DNA of 6,537 bases from Flavobacteriales bacterium (GTDB taxonomy: Bacteria > Bacteroidota > Bacteroidia > Flavobacteriales_D > Parvicellaceae). The translations under genes and the position numbers were made by a program. This document shows, piece after piece, positions 1 through 6,294 of the stretch. The first letter of the stretch is position 1. Each line of letters begins with the position of its first letter. The stretch is from assembly GCA_026993705.1 (NCBI GenBank), contig JALWSJ010000167.1, positions 1 through 6,537 of the forward strand, read 5' to 3'. The notes under the pieces are model-generated. The model was not told where the DNA came from. It searched no databases and saw nothing but the letters and a program-made list of their open reading frames with translations.

Positions 1-83
1 GTTAGATACAGATTGCTCTACTTTATTTTGTATATATTACCGTAGTAATAAGTTCAAATTTGTTTGCTATCAGATAGCGAGTG

Positions 84-114
84 CAAATATATAAACAATT
101 TTTATTTCAGCAAA
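84..114 (-). promoter_or_regulatory. Leftward Bacteroidota promoter for a gene beyond the left edge
   Basis: Read on the minus strand, positions 91-84 give TATATTTG, a full match to the Bacteroidota -7 consensus TAnnTTTG. TTTG at 114-111 fits the -33 element, with 19 nt between them, which is a normal spacing. The start point would fall near 77-79, on a small perfect hairpin (GCTAT at 66-70, loop 71-73, ATAGC at 74-78). No ATG follows before the window ends, so the leader is at least about 75 nt long and the controlled gene lies outside. The DUF368 gene ends just to the right at 123, so the left neighbour probably has its own transcript. The consensus is established knowledge; use of this site is inferred. 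Confidence 0.55.
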
Positions 115-122
115 GAAATATT

Positions 123-1100
123 TTACTTTTTATGCATCTTTTTTGCTAATACTTCCATTCCAAAAATTAACACAAAACCGATTAAGCAAAACAACAACGC
201 ATAAAGTATCTGAGAATCAGCGTTTTTATATAACTCCGGTATTCCTTGTTCATTCAATGAAGATAAAACAGGAATATCATAATTGGATGGATTCACATTC
301 GTATCTAAATAAGGAACCCATTCTCCATGGCTATTCATTCTAAATTGCTCAATGTGTTTCCAAGGCCAAATTTTATTTAACGAACCGATTAAAAATCCTG
401 TAAGTAGAGCAACTGTTAGATCGTGATGTTTAGCAAACATCCACTTCAATGCTCTACTAAATGCCAATAGTCCAACAATGCAACCTGTTATAAAAGTCAT
501 AAGTTTAACTATCTCTACATTCTTTACTGCATGTAAAACAGTTTGATACGACCCCAAAATTAGCAAAATAAAACTCCCAGAAATACCAGGTAAAATCATC
601 GCACAAATAGCAATCATTCCCGAAAAGAAAATATAGGGTAATGAATCGTTTTGAGCCATTGGTGGTAGTGTTGTGATGTAATATGCAATAAAAGCTCCCG
701 CGTTCAAACTAATAATTGTGCTTATACTCCATTCTTTTACTTGCCTTCCTACATACAAAATACTGGCAAAAACCAACCCGAAGAAAAAACTCCAAAGCAA
801 TACGGGTTCATGTTCTAATAAATAAGTAATCAACTTAGCCAAAGAAGCTATGCTTATGGCAATACCTAAAAAAATAGAAGCAATAAAATTTCCGTTTATC
901 GCTTTCCATGCTTCTTTTACGCCTTTTTCTTTCAATGTACGAAGAGCGTCTAAATTTACCGCACTAATCGTGGCAATTAACTCCTCATAAATACCCGTTA
1001 TAAAGGCAATTGTACCTCCTGAAACACCAGGAACAACATCAGCTGCCCCCATGGCCATTCCTTTTAACACTAAAAGAATATAATCTTTCTTTTCTCTCAT
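123..1100 (-). CDS. popT: DUF368 membrane protein, PopT-type undecaprenyl-phosphate translocase
   Basis: This is a polytopic inner-membrane protein of the DUF368 family. Members named PopT return undecaprenyl phosphate, the lipid carrier of cell-wall and polysaccharide synthesis, to the cytoplasmic leaflet. The family signature is visible as two related motifs, VVPGVSGGT near residue 22 and ILPGISGSF near residue 169. They mark the two halves of an internally duplicated fold. About eight hydrophobic stretches are present, and a polar insert (roughly residues 250-295) precedes the last membrane segment. The start is taken at 1100 (MREKKDY), which leaves 1 nt after the mvaD stop and puts the first motif at the usual distance from the N-terminus. 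An ATG at 1118 would add six residues and overlap mvaD by 17 nt. Family assignment is secure; transport of undecaprenyl phosphate is known for relatives and inferred here. Confidence 0.88.
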   Translation of the reverse strand: MREKKDYILLVLKGMAMGAADVVPGVSGGTIAFITGIYEELIATISAVNLDALRTLKEKGVKEAWKAINGNFIASIFLGIAISIASLAKLITYLLEHEPVLLWSFFFGLVFASILYVGRQVKEWSISTIISLNAGAFIAYYITTLPPMAQNDSLPYIFFSGMIAICAMILPGISGSFILLILGSYQTVLHAVKNVEIVKLMTFITGCIVGLLAFSRALKWMFAKHHDLTVALLTGFLIGSLNKIWPWKHIEQFRMNSHGEWVPYLDTNVNPSNYDIPVLSSLNEQGIPELYKNADSQILYALLFCLIGFVLIFGMEVLAKKMHKK

Positions 1101-1101
1101 T

Positions 1102-2178
1102 TTATTCTTCAAAATCATCGTTTTCTGTACTTACTTCATCCATTATGTAATTTCCTTTTTCGCAATAATGAATCAACTTATCATTTATCAAACGCATGGC
1201 TTGTTCGGTTTCCTCTTTGGGATACAATAAATGTACATTAGCTCCTGCATCTAAGGTTATGGTTAGATTTAAGTCGTACTTTTTACGATAAGCCCACACC
1301 TCTTCAATTATCTTCAAGGTGTTATGTTTCATCAACATAAAATAAGGATTAGAAGTCATCATCATTGCGTGAAGTGTCAAGGCTTCAGATTCTACAATAC
1401 GAGTAAACTCTTTTACATCTCCCTCTTCCAATGCTACTTTTAATTCAGCCAAATGTTCACGAGCTTGTTCAAACCGAGCTGTAGCAAATGGATGATTATA
1501 CATTAATCCGTGTCCAACCGTACTGCTGACTTCCTTTTCACCTTTATCTACCAACAAGATTGTATCCTGAAAATCATAAAAAACTTTATGAGCTTTATTA
1601 AAAGGAATAGCAACCAAATCAGAACTCCCTTCAAACACATCACTTCTCCCCCATTCTACAATTCCAGAATAGACGGAACGACAAGCACTCCCCGACCCTA
1701 AACGAGCTAAGAAAGAAGCCTTTTGTCTAAAATACTCATCTGTCATTGCCGGATTCAAATCTCTTTCTAAAGACATGATACAAAGAGCCAACGCACTAAA
1801 CCCCGAAGCAGAAGAAGCTATTCCACTGCTATGCGGAAAAGTATTCATGGTATCAATCGTAAATTCATATTGTGCTATATAAGGACAGTATTTTACAATT
1901 CTAATAAAGAATTTTCTAATCTTAGGCTCAAAAGACGCTTCTCTTTTTCCTTCCACAAAAACTTTAAACGAATGTCGTGAAGAGGGTACAAATTTTAATG
2001 TGGTGATAGTTGTACAATTTCTTAACGTAAAACTAATCGAAGGATTGGCTGGTATTTGCTCTCCTGTTTTCCCCCAATATTTCACCAAAGCAATATTTGA
2101 AGGGCTTTTGTGCGTTACTTCGCCCTCCACAAAAACATCAAGGGACTTGTCAAAAATAAATTTTTCTTCTGTTATCAT
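1102..2178 (-). CDS. mvaD: Diphosphomevalonate decarboxylase
   Basis: This GHMP-superfamily enzyme carries out the ATP-dependent decarboxylation of diphosphomevalonate to isopentenyl diphosphate, the last step of the mevalonate pathway (EC 4.1.1.33), in the cytoplasm. The 358-residue product has the family landmarks in order. SPSNIALVKYWGK at 25-37 includes Lys33, equivalent to the yeast active-site Lys18. The glycine/serine-rich phosphate loop HSSGIASSASG lies at 116-126. GSGSACRS at 161-168 carries the Arg that binds the diphosphate (Arg167). TLDAGANVH at 308-316 holds the catalytic Asp310. The N-terminus is about 15 residues longer than in the yeast enzyme. The gene starts 30 nt after the rimO stop with no promoter visible between, and it abuts the DUF368 gene, so the three are probably co-transcribed. 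Flavobacteria are known to make isoprenoids through mevalonate, which agrees with the assignment. Confidence 0.95.
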   Translation of the reverse strand: MITEEKFIFDKSLDVFVEGEVTHKSPSNIALVKYWGKTGEQIPANPSISFTLRNCTTITTLKFVPSSRHSFKVFVEGKREASFEPKIRKFFIRIVKYCPYIAQYEFTIDTMNTFPHSSGIASSASGFSALALCIMSLERDLNPAMTDEYFRQKASFLARLGSGSACRSVYSGIVEWGRSDVFEGSSDLVAIPFNKAHKVFYDFQDTILLVDKGEKEVSSTVGHGLMYNHPFATARFEQAREHLAELKVALEEGDVKEFTRIVESEALTLHAMMMTSNPYFMLMKHNTLKIIEEVWAYRKKYDLNLTITLDAGANVHLLYPKEETEQAMRLINDKLIHYCEKGNYIMDEVSTENDDFEE

Positions 2179-2208
2179 ATTCTTTTAAAATTTGAGGTAC
2201 TCAATCTC

Positions 2209-3534
2209 CTACTCTCCTTCCTCTACCAATTCACCATAAAGGTCAAAATGGTCGGCACTTGTTATTTTTACTTTAGCAAAATCCCCTAAGCGAACATACG
2301 TGTTTTTATCTTTTTTAACCAGCACTTCATTATCCACATCAGGAGAATCAAATTCCGTTCTACCTATAAAATAATCACCCTCTACTCTATCAAACAAAAC
2401 ATCATAAACATTGCCTATTTTCTTTTGGTTCAATTCGTACGAAATTCCTGACTGTAAATCCATTATTTTTTCCGCTCTTTCTTGTTTCACTGTTTGCGGA
2501 ACATCGTCTTCAAAATTAAACGCATGCGTATTTTCTTCATGCGAATAGGTAAATATCCCTAAACGGTCAAATTTCATCTCCTCTACCCAATCATACATTT
2601 CCTGAAAATCTTCTTCCGTTTCCCCCGGATAACCAGCAATCAACGTAGTACGAATTGCTATATTAGGCACTTTTTCTCTCAGTTTATTTACCAATTCCGT
2701 TGTTTTCTCTTTCGTAATCCCCCTTCGCATAGCCTTTAACATTTTAGTCGAAGCATGTTGTAAAGGAATATCTATATAATTACAAACCTTCGGATTTTCA
2801 CGCATCACATCCAATACATCTTCTGGAAATCCCGAAGGATACGCATAATGCAAACGAATCCAATCCAAGCCTTCAATTTTAGATAATTCATTCAGCAAAT
2901 CTGCTAAAGCTCTTTTCTTATAAATATCCAAACCGTAGTAAGTCAAATCCTGAGCAATCAAAATAATCTCTTTCGTTCCTTTCGCAACCAATTTCTTTGC
3001 CCCTTCAACCAACTCCTCAATCGGTGTAGAAACGTGCTTCCCTCTCATTAAAGGAATTGCACAAAACGAACAAGGACGGTCGCACCCTTCAGCAATCTTC
3101 AAATAAGCATAATGCGTAGGCGTAGTAATCAAACGCTCCCCTACCAATTCATGTTTATAATCCGCCTTTAAGGTTTTTAATAATTTAGGCAAATCTTTTG
3201 TCCCAAAATAAGCATCAACATCAGGAATTTCTCGTTCCAAATCTTCCTTATATCGTTGCGACAAACACCCCGTAACATACACCTTAGAAACCAGCCCTTC
3301 TTTTTTAGCATCCACAAAACTCAAAATCTGATTAATCGATTCCTCCTTCGCATTATCAATAAATCCACACGTATTAATAATCACAATTTCCGCATCACCT
3401 GACTGCGACTCATGCTCCACCTCAAACTTATTCGCCTGCAATTGTCCCATCATCACCTCCGAATCATACAGATTCTTTGAGCACCCCATTGTAATTACAT
3501 TTACTTTATTTTTCTTTAATGTCTTAGTCTTCAT
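2209..3534 (-). CDS. rimO: Ribosomal protein S12 methylthiotransferase RimO
   Basis: This radical-SAM methylthiotransferase adds a methylthio group to a conserved aspartate of ribosomal protein S12. It has 441 residues, the normal length, and three domains. The N-terminal UPF0004 domain has the RimO-type motif GCSKNLYDSE at 17-26 and three cysteines, Cys18, Cys56 and Cys90, for the auxiliary 4Fe-4S cluster. The radical-SAM core has the CxxxCxxC motif, Cys151, Cys155 and Cys158, in EGCDRPCSFCAIPLMRGK. A C-terminal TRAM domain occupies about 375-437. The CSKN..DSE form distinguishes RimO from the tRNA enzyme MiaB. All six cluster cysteines are intact. It is the first gene of the leftward group with mvaD and the DUF368 gene, and a -7 box lies just upstream. 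Confidence 0.96.
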   Translation of the reverse strand: MKTKTLKKNKVNVITMGCSKNLYDSEVMMGQLQANKFEVEHESQSGDAEIVIINTCGFIDNAKEESINQILSFVDAKKEGLVSKVYVTGCLSQRYKEDLEREIPDVDAYFGTKDLPKLLKTLKADYKHELVGERLITTPTHYAYLKIAEGCDRPCSFCAIPLMRGKHVSTPIEELVEGAKKLVAKGTKEIILIAQDLTYYGLDIYKKRALADLLNELSKIEGLDWIRLHYAYPSGFPEDVLDVMRENPKVCNYIDIPLQHASTKMLKAMRRGITKEKTTELVNKLREKVPNIAIRTTLIAGYPGETEEDFQEMYDWVEEMKFDRLGIFTYSHEENTHAFNFEDDVPQTVKQERAEKIMDLQSGISYELNQKKIGNVYDVLFDRVEGDYFIGRTEFDSPDVDNEVLVKKDKNTYVRLGDFAKVKITSADHFDLYGELVEEGE

Positions 3535-3554
3535 CTTATACTTTTAATAAGTTG

Positions 3555-3562
3555 CAAATGTA
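3555..3562 (-). promoter_or_regulatory. -7 promoter element of the rimO-mvaD-popT group
   Basis: The minus strand reads TACATTTG, a full match to TAnnTTTG, 20 nt upstream of the rimO ATG. This gives a leader of about 15 nt. No convincing TTTG or TTG element is seen near the expected -33 position, so the call rests on the -7 box and its placement. No second promoter is seen between rimO and mvaD. Confidence 0.5.
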
Positions 3563-3634
3563 GGCTTTTTGAAAAGAGTTTACTTTAATAACTTCAAAAA
3601 ATCAATAAAACCATAAAACTAAGCAGTATAATTT

Positions 3635-3774
3635 GGGCGTTCCCCTAAAACACAAAACAAGCATATCGCTCTCGCGAAATGCTTGTTTTGTGTTTTAGGG
3701 TCGGGTTATCCGCTATATCTTTTGCCCTCCAAAAGGAGGGAGGGCAAAAGGATGTCGCTACTATCCCTAACGCG
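3635..3774. repeat. Structured intergenic repeat-like element with two long hairpins
   Basis: The gene-free interval 3535-3850 is dominated by this element. It opens with GGGCGTT (3635-3641) and closes with CCCTAACGCG (3765-3774); GCGTT at 3637-3641 and AACGC at 3769-3773 are complementary. Hairpin 1 has perfect 22-bp arms at 3643-3664 and 3679-3700. After one A-A mismatch it gains four more pairs, TCGC with GCGA, around a TCTC tetraloop. Hairpin 2 pairs 3719-3730 with 3739-3750 (CTTTTGCCCTCC with GGAGGGCAAAAG). The linker TCGGGTTATCCGCTATAT lies between them. From memory, similar frames (GGGCGTT, GGGTCGGG, ATCCGCT, ATCCCTAACGC) recur between genes in many Flavobacteriaceae with variable hairpin arms; this cannot be confirmed from one copy. 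There is no uridine run after the hairpins, so it is not a classical terminator, though it could still shield the globin transcript end. Positions 3775-3850 show nothing further. Confidence 0.7.
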
Positions 3775-3850
3775 AGTGAAATTGGCGGATAGAAAGTGAG
3801 TTTTAGTTTCTTTCGTCTATTTTCAATATTCAAATGGTATTATTTATCAT

Positions 3851-4246
3851 CTAATTCTCCAGTCTATTATGCCAAATTGCCATAAATTGACCTGCCGCCA
3901 TTCTTCGTGCAGCTTCTTTTGCACGTGTTGCCCGTTTACCATCAAATAAAGTATCAATCGTACTAAACCAAATGGTTAACCATTGCCCAAAATGCTTTTG
4001 TTCCACTCCGTAGTCTAACTCTTTATCTACCTTAATATGTGCCATTGTCGGACTTCCTTTAAAGGCAGACACTCCAAACAAATTTGTTTCCCAAAAATCG
4101 GTTAACTTTTCAAGATGAGCCGGCCATTGTTCCTCTTTAATATGTTTATTAAATATGGGACCTAACAATTCATCTTTACGAATTAAAGCATAAAAAGTAT
4201 GTACCAATTTCGATACATCTTCTCTATTCTCTATATCTTTCCTCAT
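3851..4246 (-). CDS. Group III truncated haemoglobin
   Basis: This small cytoplasmic haem protein belongs to the 2/2 globin fold, group III (the class of Campylobacter jejuni Ctb). The class binds oxygen and nitric oxide and is linked to nitrosative-stress tolerance. The 131-residue product is of normal size. Recognisable positions are Tyr19 (B10, distal pocket) in HTFYALIRKDELLGPIF, FW at 51-52, His70 (F8, proximal haem ligand) in MAHIKVDKEL, and Trp89 (G8) in HFGQWLTIWF. Its ATG overlaps the TGA of the upstream RIC gene in an ATGA (4243-4246), which implies translational coupling and one transcript. Being next to an NO-type regulator and a di-iron stress protein, it most likely handles NO or its products. 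The exact chemistry (NO dioxygenase, reductase or O2 binding) cannot be told from sequence. Confidence 0.9.
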   Translation of the reverse strand: MRKDIENREDVSKLVHTFYALIRKDELLGPIFNKHIKEEQWPAHLEKLTDFWETNLFGVSAFKGSPTMAHIKVDKELDYGVEQKHFGQWLTIWFSTIDTLFDGKRATRAKEAARRMAAGQFMAIWHNRLEN

Positions 4247-4968
4247 GCTCTTAATTCTTTTTCAAGTTTTATTGCTTTTTTGAATAAAATATTGCTTTCT
4301 AGATGAATGTGTTTATGCAAATCTTCTTCAAACTCTTTTAACAACGCAAAAGTCGTTTTGTATGAGTTACAAGCATCTTTCGGTGGTGTATAATCATTCG
4401 TCAATTCGGCAATTTTCCTAAAACGAACACCTTCCATATCGTGTTCTTGCATCATCATAGAAATTGGATTCTCTACTGTACCAAAATGTATAGGATTTTC
4501 TAATTTCTGTCCATTTTTTTTTAGTTCTGCCAACTTTTTTATAAAGGGGAATAAAATCAACTCTTCCTTTTTTAAGTGTTGCGTCAAATCATCGCCACTT
4601 GAAAAGAAAAGAGTTCTAATTTCAAATAATTCAGGATGTTCACTTCCGTGCACACTACATATTTTATTCAAATACTGTTTAATTTCAGGAATCTTTTTTT
4701 CTATGTAATTATGATGAGTATTGTAAATATAATCTGCCAAAAAACCAATATCCCAGTTGTCATAATCGTTCGAATCTGAGGATTCCTTTAACGTTGATTC
4801 TAACTCTTTTATCAATTCTTTTGTTGCAATACCTTTTTCTTTACAAACGGTATCTATACTTCTATTGCCGTTGCAACAAAAGTCTATTTTATGTTTCTTA
4901 AAAATAGCTGAAGCTTTGTAATTTTCTGCGACAACATCTCCAACGATTGCTTGTTCTGTTATATCCAT
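4243..4968 (-). CDS. ric: Iron-sulfur cluster repair di-iron protein RIC (YtfE/ScdA family)
   Basis: This cytoplasmic di-iron protein is proposed to restore Fe-S clusters damaged by nitric oxide or oxidants; E. coli YtfE also reduces NO in vitro. Length is 241 residues with two domains. An N-terminal ScdA_N/DUF542 domain (about 1-60) carries the conserved Cys31-Cys32 in DFCCNGNRSI. A C-terminal hemerythrin-like four-helix bundle (about 75-240) follows. Likely di-iron ligands, aligned by motif to YtfE, are His85 (or His86), His131 and Glu135 (HLKKE), His176 (QEHD), His220 and Glu224 (HIHLE). All are present, so the site looks functional. The gene begins 34 nt after the Rrf2 regulator stop without a visible -7 box and overlaps the globin gene by 4 nt. 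It is the middle gene of a three-gene stress operon. Confidence 0.93.
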   Translation of the reverse strand: MDITEQAIVGDVVAENYKASAIFKKHKIDFCCNGNRSIDTVCKEKGIATKELIKELESTLKESSDSNDYDNWDIGFLADYIYNTHHNYIEKKIPEIKQYLNKICSVHGSEHPELFEIRTLFFSSGDDLTQHLKKEELILFPFIKKLAELKKNGQKLENPIHFGTVENPISMMMQEHDMEGVRFRKIAELTNDYTPPKDACNSYKTTFALLKEFEEDLHKHIHLESNILFKKAIKLEKELRA

Positions 4969-5002
4969 TGTTTTTATGTTTTATATTTGACTACTTCTTT
5001 CA

Positions 5003-5464
5003 TTATTCAGTTGACATACTGCTTATTGCTTTTCGATTTAACCACGACAAATTTTCCTTACTGCTTTCTACCAACTCCAACAGATTCGTATTTTCGAGCA
5101 TTTGCTGTAAATCCTTTCTAATTTGAATAAATTTATGATGTAACGGACAAGGATGTTTATAATCACACTTGCTTAAACCTAATCCACAACCTACATAAAC
5201 GTCTTCTCCATCAAACAATTCAACAACTTGACTCAATTTTATTTCAGCCAATTTATCATGTTCAATTTCAAAACCTCCATAAGGTCCTTTCACCGATTTT
5301 ACCAATCCTGATTTTGTTAATTGTCGTAATATTTTTGATGTAAATGCTTTCGGTGAATCAATTGCGTCTGCAACATCAGACATTCCAACTTTCTGATTGG
5401 TATAAGATTGTCTTGCTATATATATAATAGCCCTTAACCCATATTCACACGATTTTGAAAACAT
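5003..5464 (-). CDS. Rrf2-family Fe-S transcriptional regulator, NsrR-like
   Basis: This is a cytoplasmic DNA-binding repressor-type protein. It has a winged helix-turn-helix (about 1-70) starting with the typical MFSKSCEYGLRA, a recognition-helix region around SPKAFTSKILRQLTKSG, and wing KGPYGGF. Three cysteines, Cys93, Cys100 and Cys106 (C-X6-C-X5-C, followed by PLH), match the Fe-S cluster-binding loop of NsrR and IscR. Context favours an NO sensor of NsrR type, because the next genes are RIC and a truncated globin. The start is placed at 5464 rather than the upstream ATG at 5500. Family proteins begin at this Met, the -7 box TACCTTTG (5472-5479) lies between the two ATGs, and the upstream ATG falls inside a palindromic operator-like site. 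The longer reading would give 165 residues instead of 153. The exact ligand (NO or Fe-S status) is inferred. Confidence 0.88.
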   Translation of the reverse strand: MFSKSCEYGLRAIIYIARQSYTNQKVGMSDVADAIDSPKAFTSKILRQLTKSGLVKSVKGPYGGFEIEHDKLAEIKLSQVVELFDGEDVYVGCGLGLSKCDYKHPCPLHHKFIQIRKDLQQMLENTNLLELVESSKENLSWLNRKAISSMSTE

Positions 5465-5471
5465 ATCGAAG

Positions 5472-5479
5472 CAAAGGTA
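5472..5479 (-). promoter_or_regulatory. -7 promoter element of the Rrf2-RIC-globin operon
   Basis: The minus strand reads TACCTTTG, a full match to the Bacteroidota -7 consensus TAnnTTTG. It ends 7 nt before the ATG at 5464, so the transcript would start within a few nucleotides of that codon or on it. No clear TTTG is seen at -33, where the operator-like palindrome sits instead. No other promoter is visible inside the three-gene operon. Confidence 0.6.
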
Positions 5480-5489
5480 ATAATTTTTC

Positions 5490-5513
5490 ATAACGGACAT
5501 ATTTATCCTTTAT
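5490..5513. promoter_or_regulatory. Candidate Rrf2 operator: 24-bp imperfect palindrome
   Basis: The plus-strand half ATAACGGACATA is followed directly by TTTATCCTTTAT. Nine of the twelve symmetric positions are complementary, including ATAA with TTAT and GGA with TCC sharing one centre at 5501/5502. The size is close to the known ~23-bp NsrR sites, although the sequence differs from the E. coli consensus. It covers the predicted -33 region of the Rrf2 operon, where a bound repressor would block transcription. The palindrome is seen directly; binding by the adjacent regulator is inferred. Confidence 0.5.
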
Positions 5514-5576
5514 AAAAAACAGAACAAAATCATACGGACGAACTCGATTATTTTTATATTTTCGTTATATATTAAC

Positions 5577-5586
5577 GTTGTAGCAC
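5577..5586 (+). repeat. Left boundary (R'-like core) of a cassette-like unit
   Basis: GTTGTAGCAC is the exact reverse complement of GTGCTACAAC at 6167-6176, on the other side of the 189-codon gene. It follows TAAC and precedes the ATG by 9 nt. It resembles the boundary ahead of the next gene (GTTATGGGCA from 6294) in the pattern CGTT[GA]T[AG]G. The region just upstream (5514-5576) shows no partner arm of an attC site, so this looks like the first junction of an array or a single insertion. The core differs from the class-1 consensus GTTRRRY at one purine position. Confidence 0.6.
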
Positions 5587-6294
5587 ATTAAAAAAATGAA
5601 CATTATAGAAGAAAATTTAGCGGAATATAAAACTGTCTTTCCAAAAAGTTGGTCATTTCTTTGGTCGCCTGAAGAAGCCGAAAAGATTTCTAAAGAACAT
5701 AAAGACCAAATTCATTTCCTAAATAAAAAAGGAACTGAAATTGTAAAAGAATATTTGAATTCTTCTAAAATGTTGGGATACTTAACTGGAACTGATTGGA
5801 GTCCATTTACGAAAGGTTATTTCAAATCCGAAAGTAAGTTTCAAATCTACGAAAACTGTGATTCTGAAATTAAAAAATGGTTGTATAATCTCGGAATTCC
5901 ATTTGACAAGTATGTTTTCGTGGATTCTGATAATTCTGGACAAGCAATTATGCTGACTTGGAAAATGGTTATTAAATATTGGGAAGGAATATTTTTCGCT
6001 ACAGATTTAGTAATCTTTGACGGAAGTCTGAATTGGGCATTGTTTTACTATCACGAAAGTCAACTCTTTTTTGGAAAGGACAACATATTTGACCAACAAG
6101 CAGAATTTGAAAAAATTCTCGAACAAAATAAACTATTGAACGAAATAAAAAACCGAATAAAATAACGTGCTACAACAAAAAATATAGTGCATTTGGCAGA
6201 TAGTGCTAAACCCCAAGATGAGAGCAATAAATAAACATAGTGTAAGCCCGAAAATTTGGAACTTTGAAATGCCAAACGCACCATATTTAAACCG
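5578..6294 (+). mobile_element. Putative integron-like gene cassette (717 bp)
   Basis: The unit is drawn from the T after the G of the left core to the G of the right core, the positions where integron integrases cut (G|TT). It holds one ORF filling most of its length, no clear promoter, a very short leader, and a terminal palindrome. Joining the two ends gives GTGCTACAAC, spacer AAA, arm 6180-6198, loop, arm 6270-6288, spacer AAACC, then GTTGTAGCAC. The outer boxes pair perfectly (10 bp) and the inner arms pair at 17 of 19 positions. In the integrated state the left core complements the cassette's own 3' site rather than the adjoining right core, as in true cassettes. There is no integrase in the window and the core is non-canonical, so the mobilising enzyme is unknown. 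An alternative is a non-integron element bounded by inverted repeats. Confidence 0.55.
5596..6165 (+). CDS. Hypothetical protein, 189 residues, cassette-borne
   Basis: No firm family assignment is possible. The product is soluble-looking and rich in aromatic residues and lysine, with no signal peptide or membrane segment. Landmarks are an N-terminal WSFLWSPEEAEKISKEH, a central GTDWSPFTKGYF, a KKWLYNLGIPFDKYVFVDSD stretch, and a C-terminal half with alternating hydrophobic/aromatic strands (LTWKMVIKYWEGIFFATD, then WALFYYHESQLFFG) that looks like a small beta-rich domain. The order of tryptophans and the late ITLTW-like/W..F pattern faintly recall DUF2947 proteins, but this is weak. The start has an A-run (AAAAAAATG) typical of flavobacterial genes. 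The TAA stop lies at the edge of the downstream attC-like site. It is the only complete rightward gene and sits divergent to the NO-stress operon, with a weak 7/8 -7-like match (TATATTTT) at 5555-5562. Codon spacing and an uninterrupted frame support a real gene. Confidence 0.75.
   Translation: MNIIEENLAEYKTVFPKSWSFLWSPEEAEKISKEHKDQIHFLNKKGTEIVKEYLNSSKMLGYLTGTDWSPFTKGYFKSESKFQIYENCDSEIKKWLYNLGIPFDKYVFVDSDNSGQAIMLTWKMVIKYWEGIFFATDLVIFDGSLNWALFYYHESQLFFGKDNIFDQQAEFEKILEQNKLLNEIKNRIK

Noticed and set aside
1..40. GTAGAGCA on the minus strand, like part of a tRNA D-arm
   Set aside because: The matching AGCTCAG half, anticodon arm and T-arm are absent, so no tRNA is supported.
143..343. Plus-strand frame of 66 codons antisense to the DUF368 gene
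   Set aside because: It lies wholly inside a well-supported gene and has no family features. The plus-strand frames at 1510-1701 and 2000-2188 inside mvaD were rejected for the same reason.
3643..3700. Long hairpin as a rho-independent terminator of the globin operon
   Set aside because: The stem is strong but is followed by GGGTCGGG or GGGGAACGCC rather than a uridine run on either strand. It fits better as part of the repeat element, though some termination effect is possible.
3645..3833. Minus-strand reading frame of 62 codons just after the globin gene
   Set aside because: It runs straight through both hairpins of the structured element, has no recognisable domain, and its sequence is dictated by the palindromes. 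Probably not a gene.
5555..5562. TATATTTT as a -7 promoter element of the 189-codon gene
   Set aside because: It lacks the final G of TAnnTTTG and no -33 element is seen about 19 nt upstream. In AT-rich DNA this is too weak to list as a promoter.
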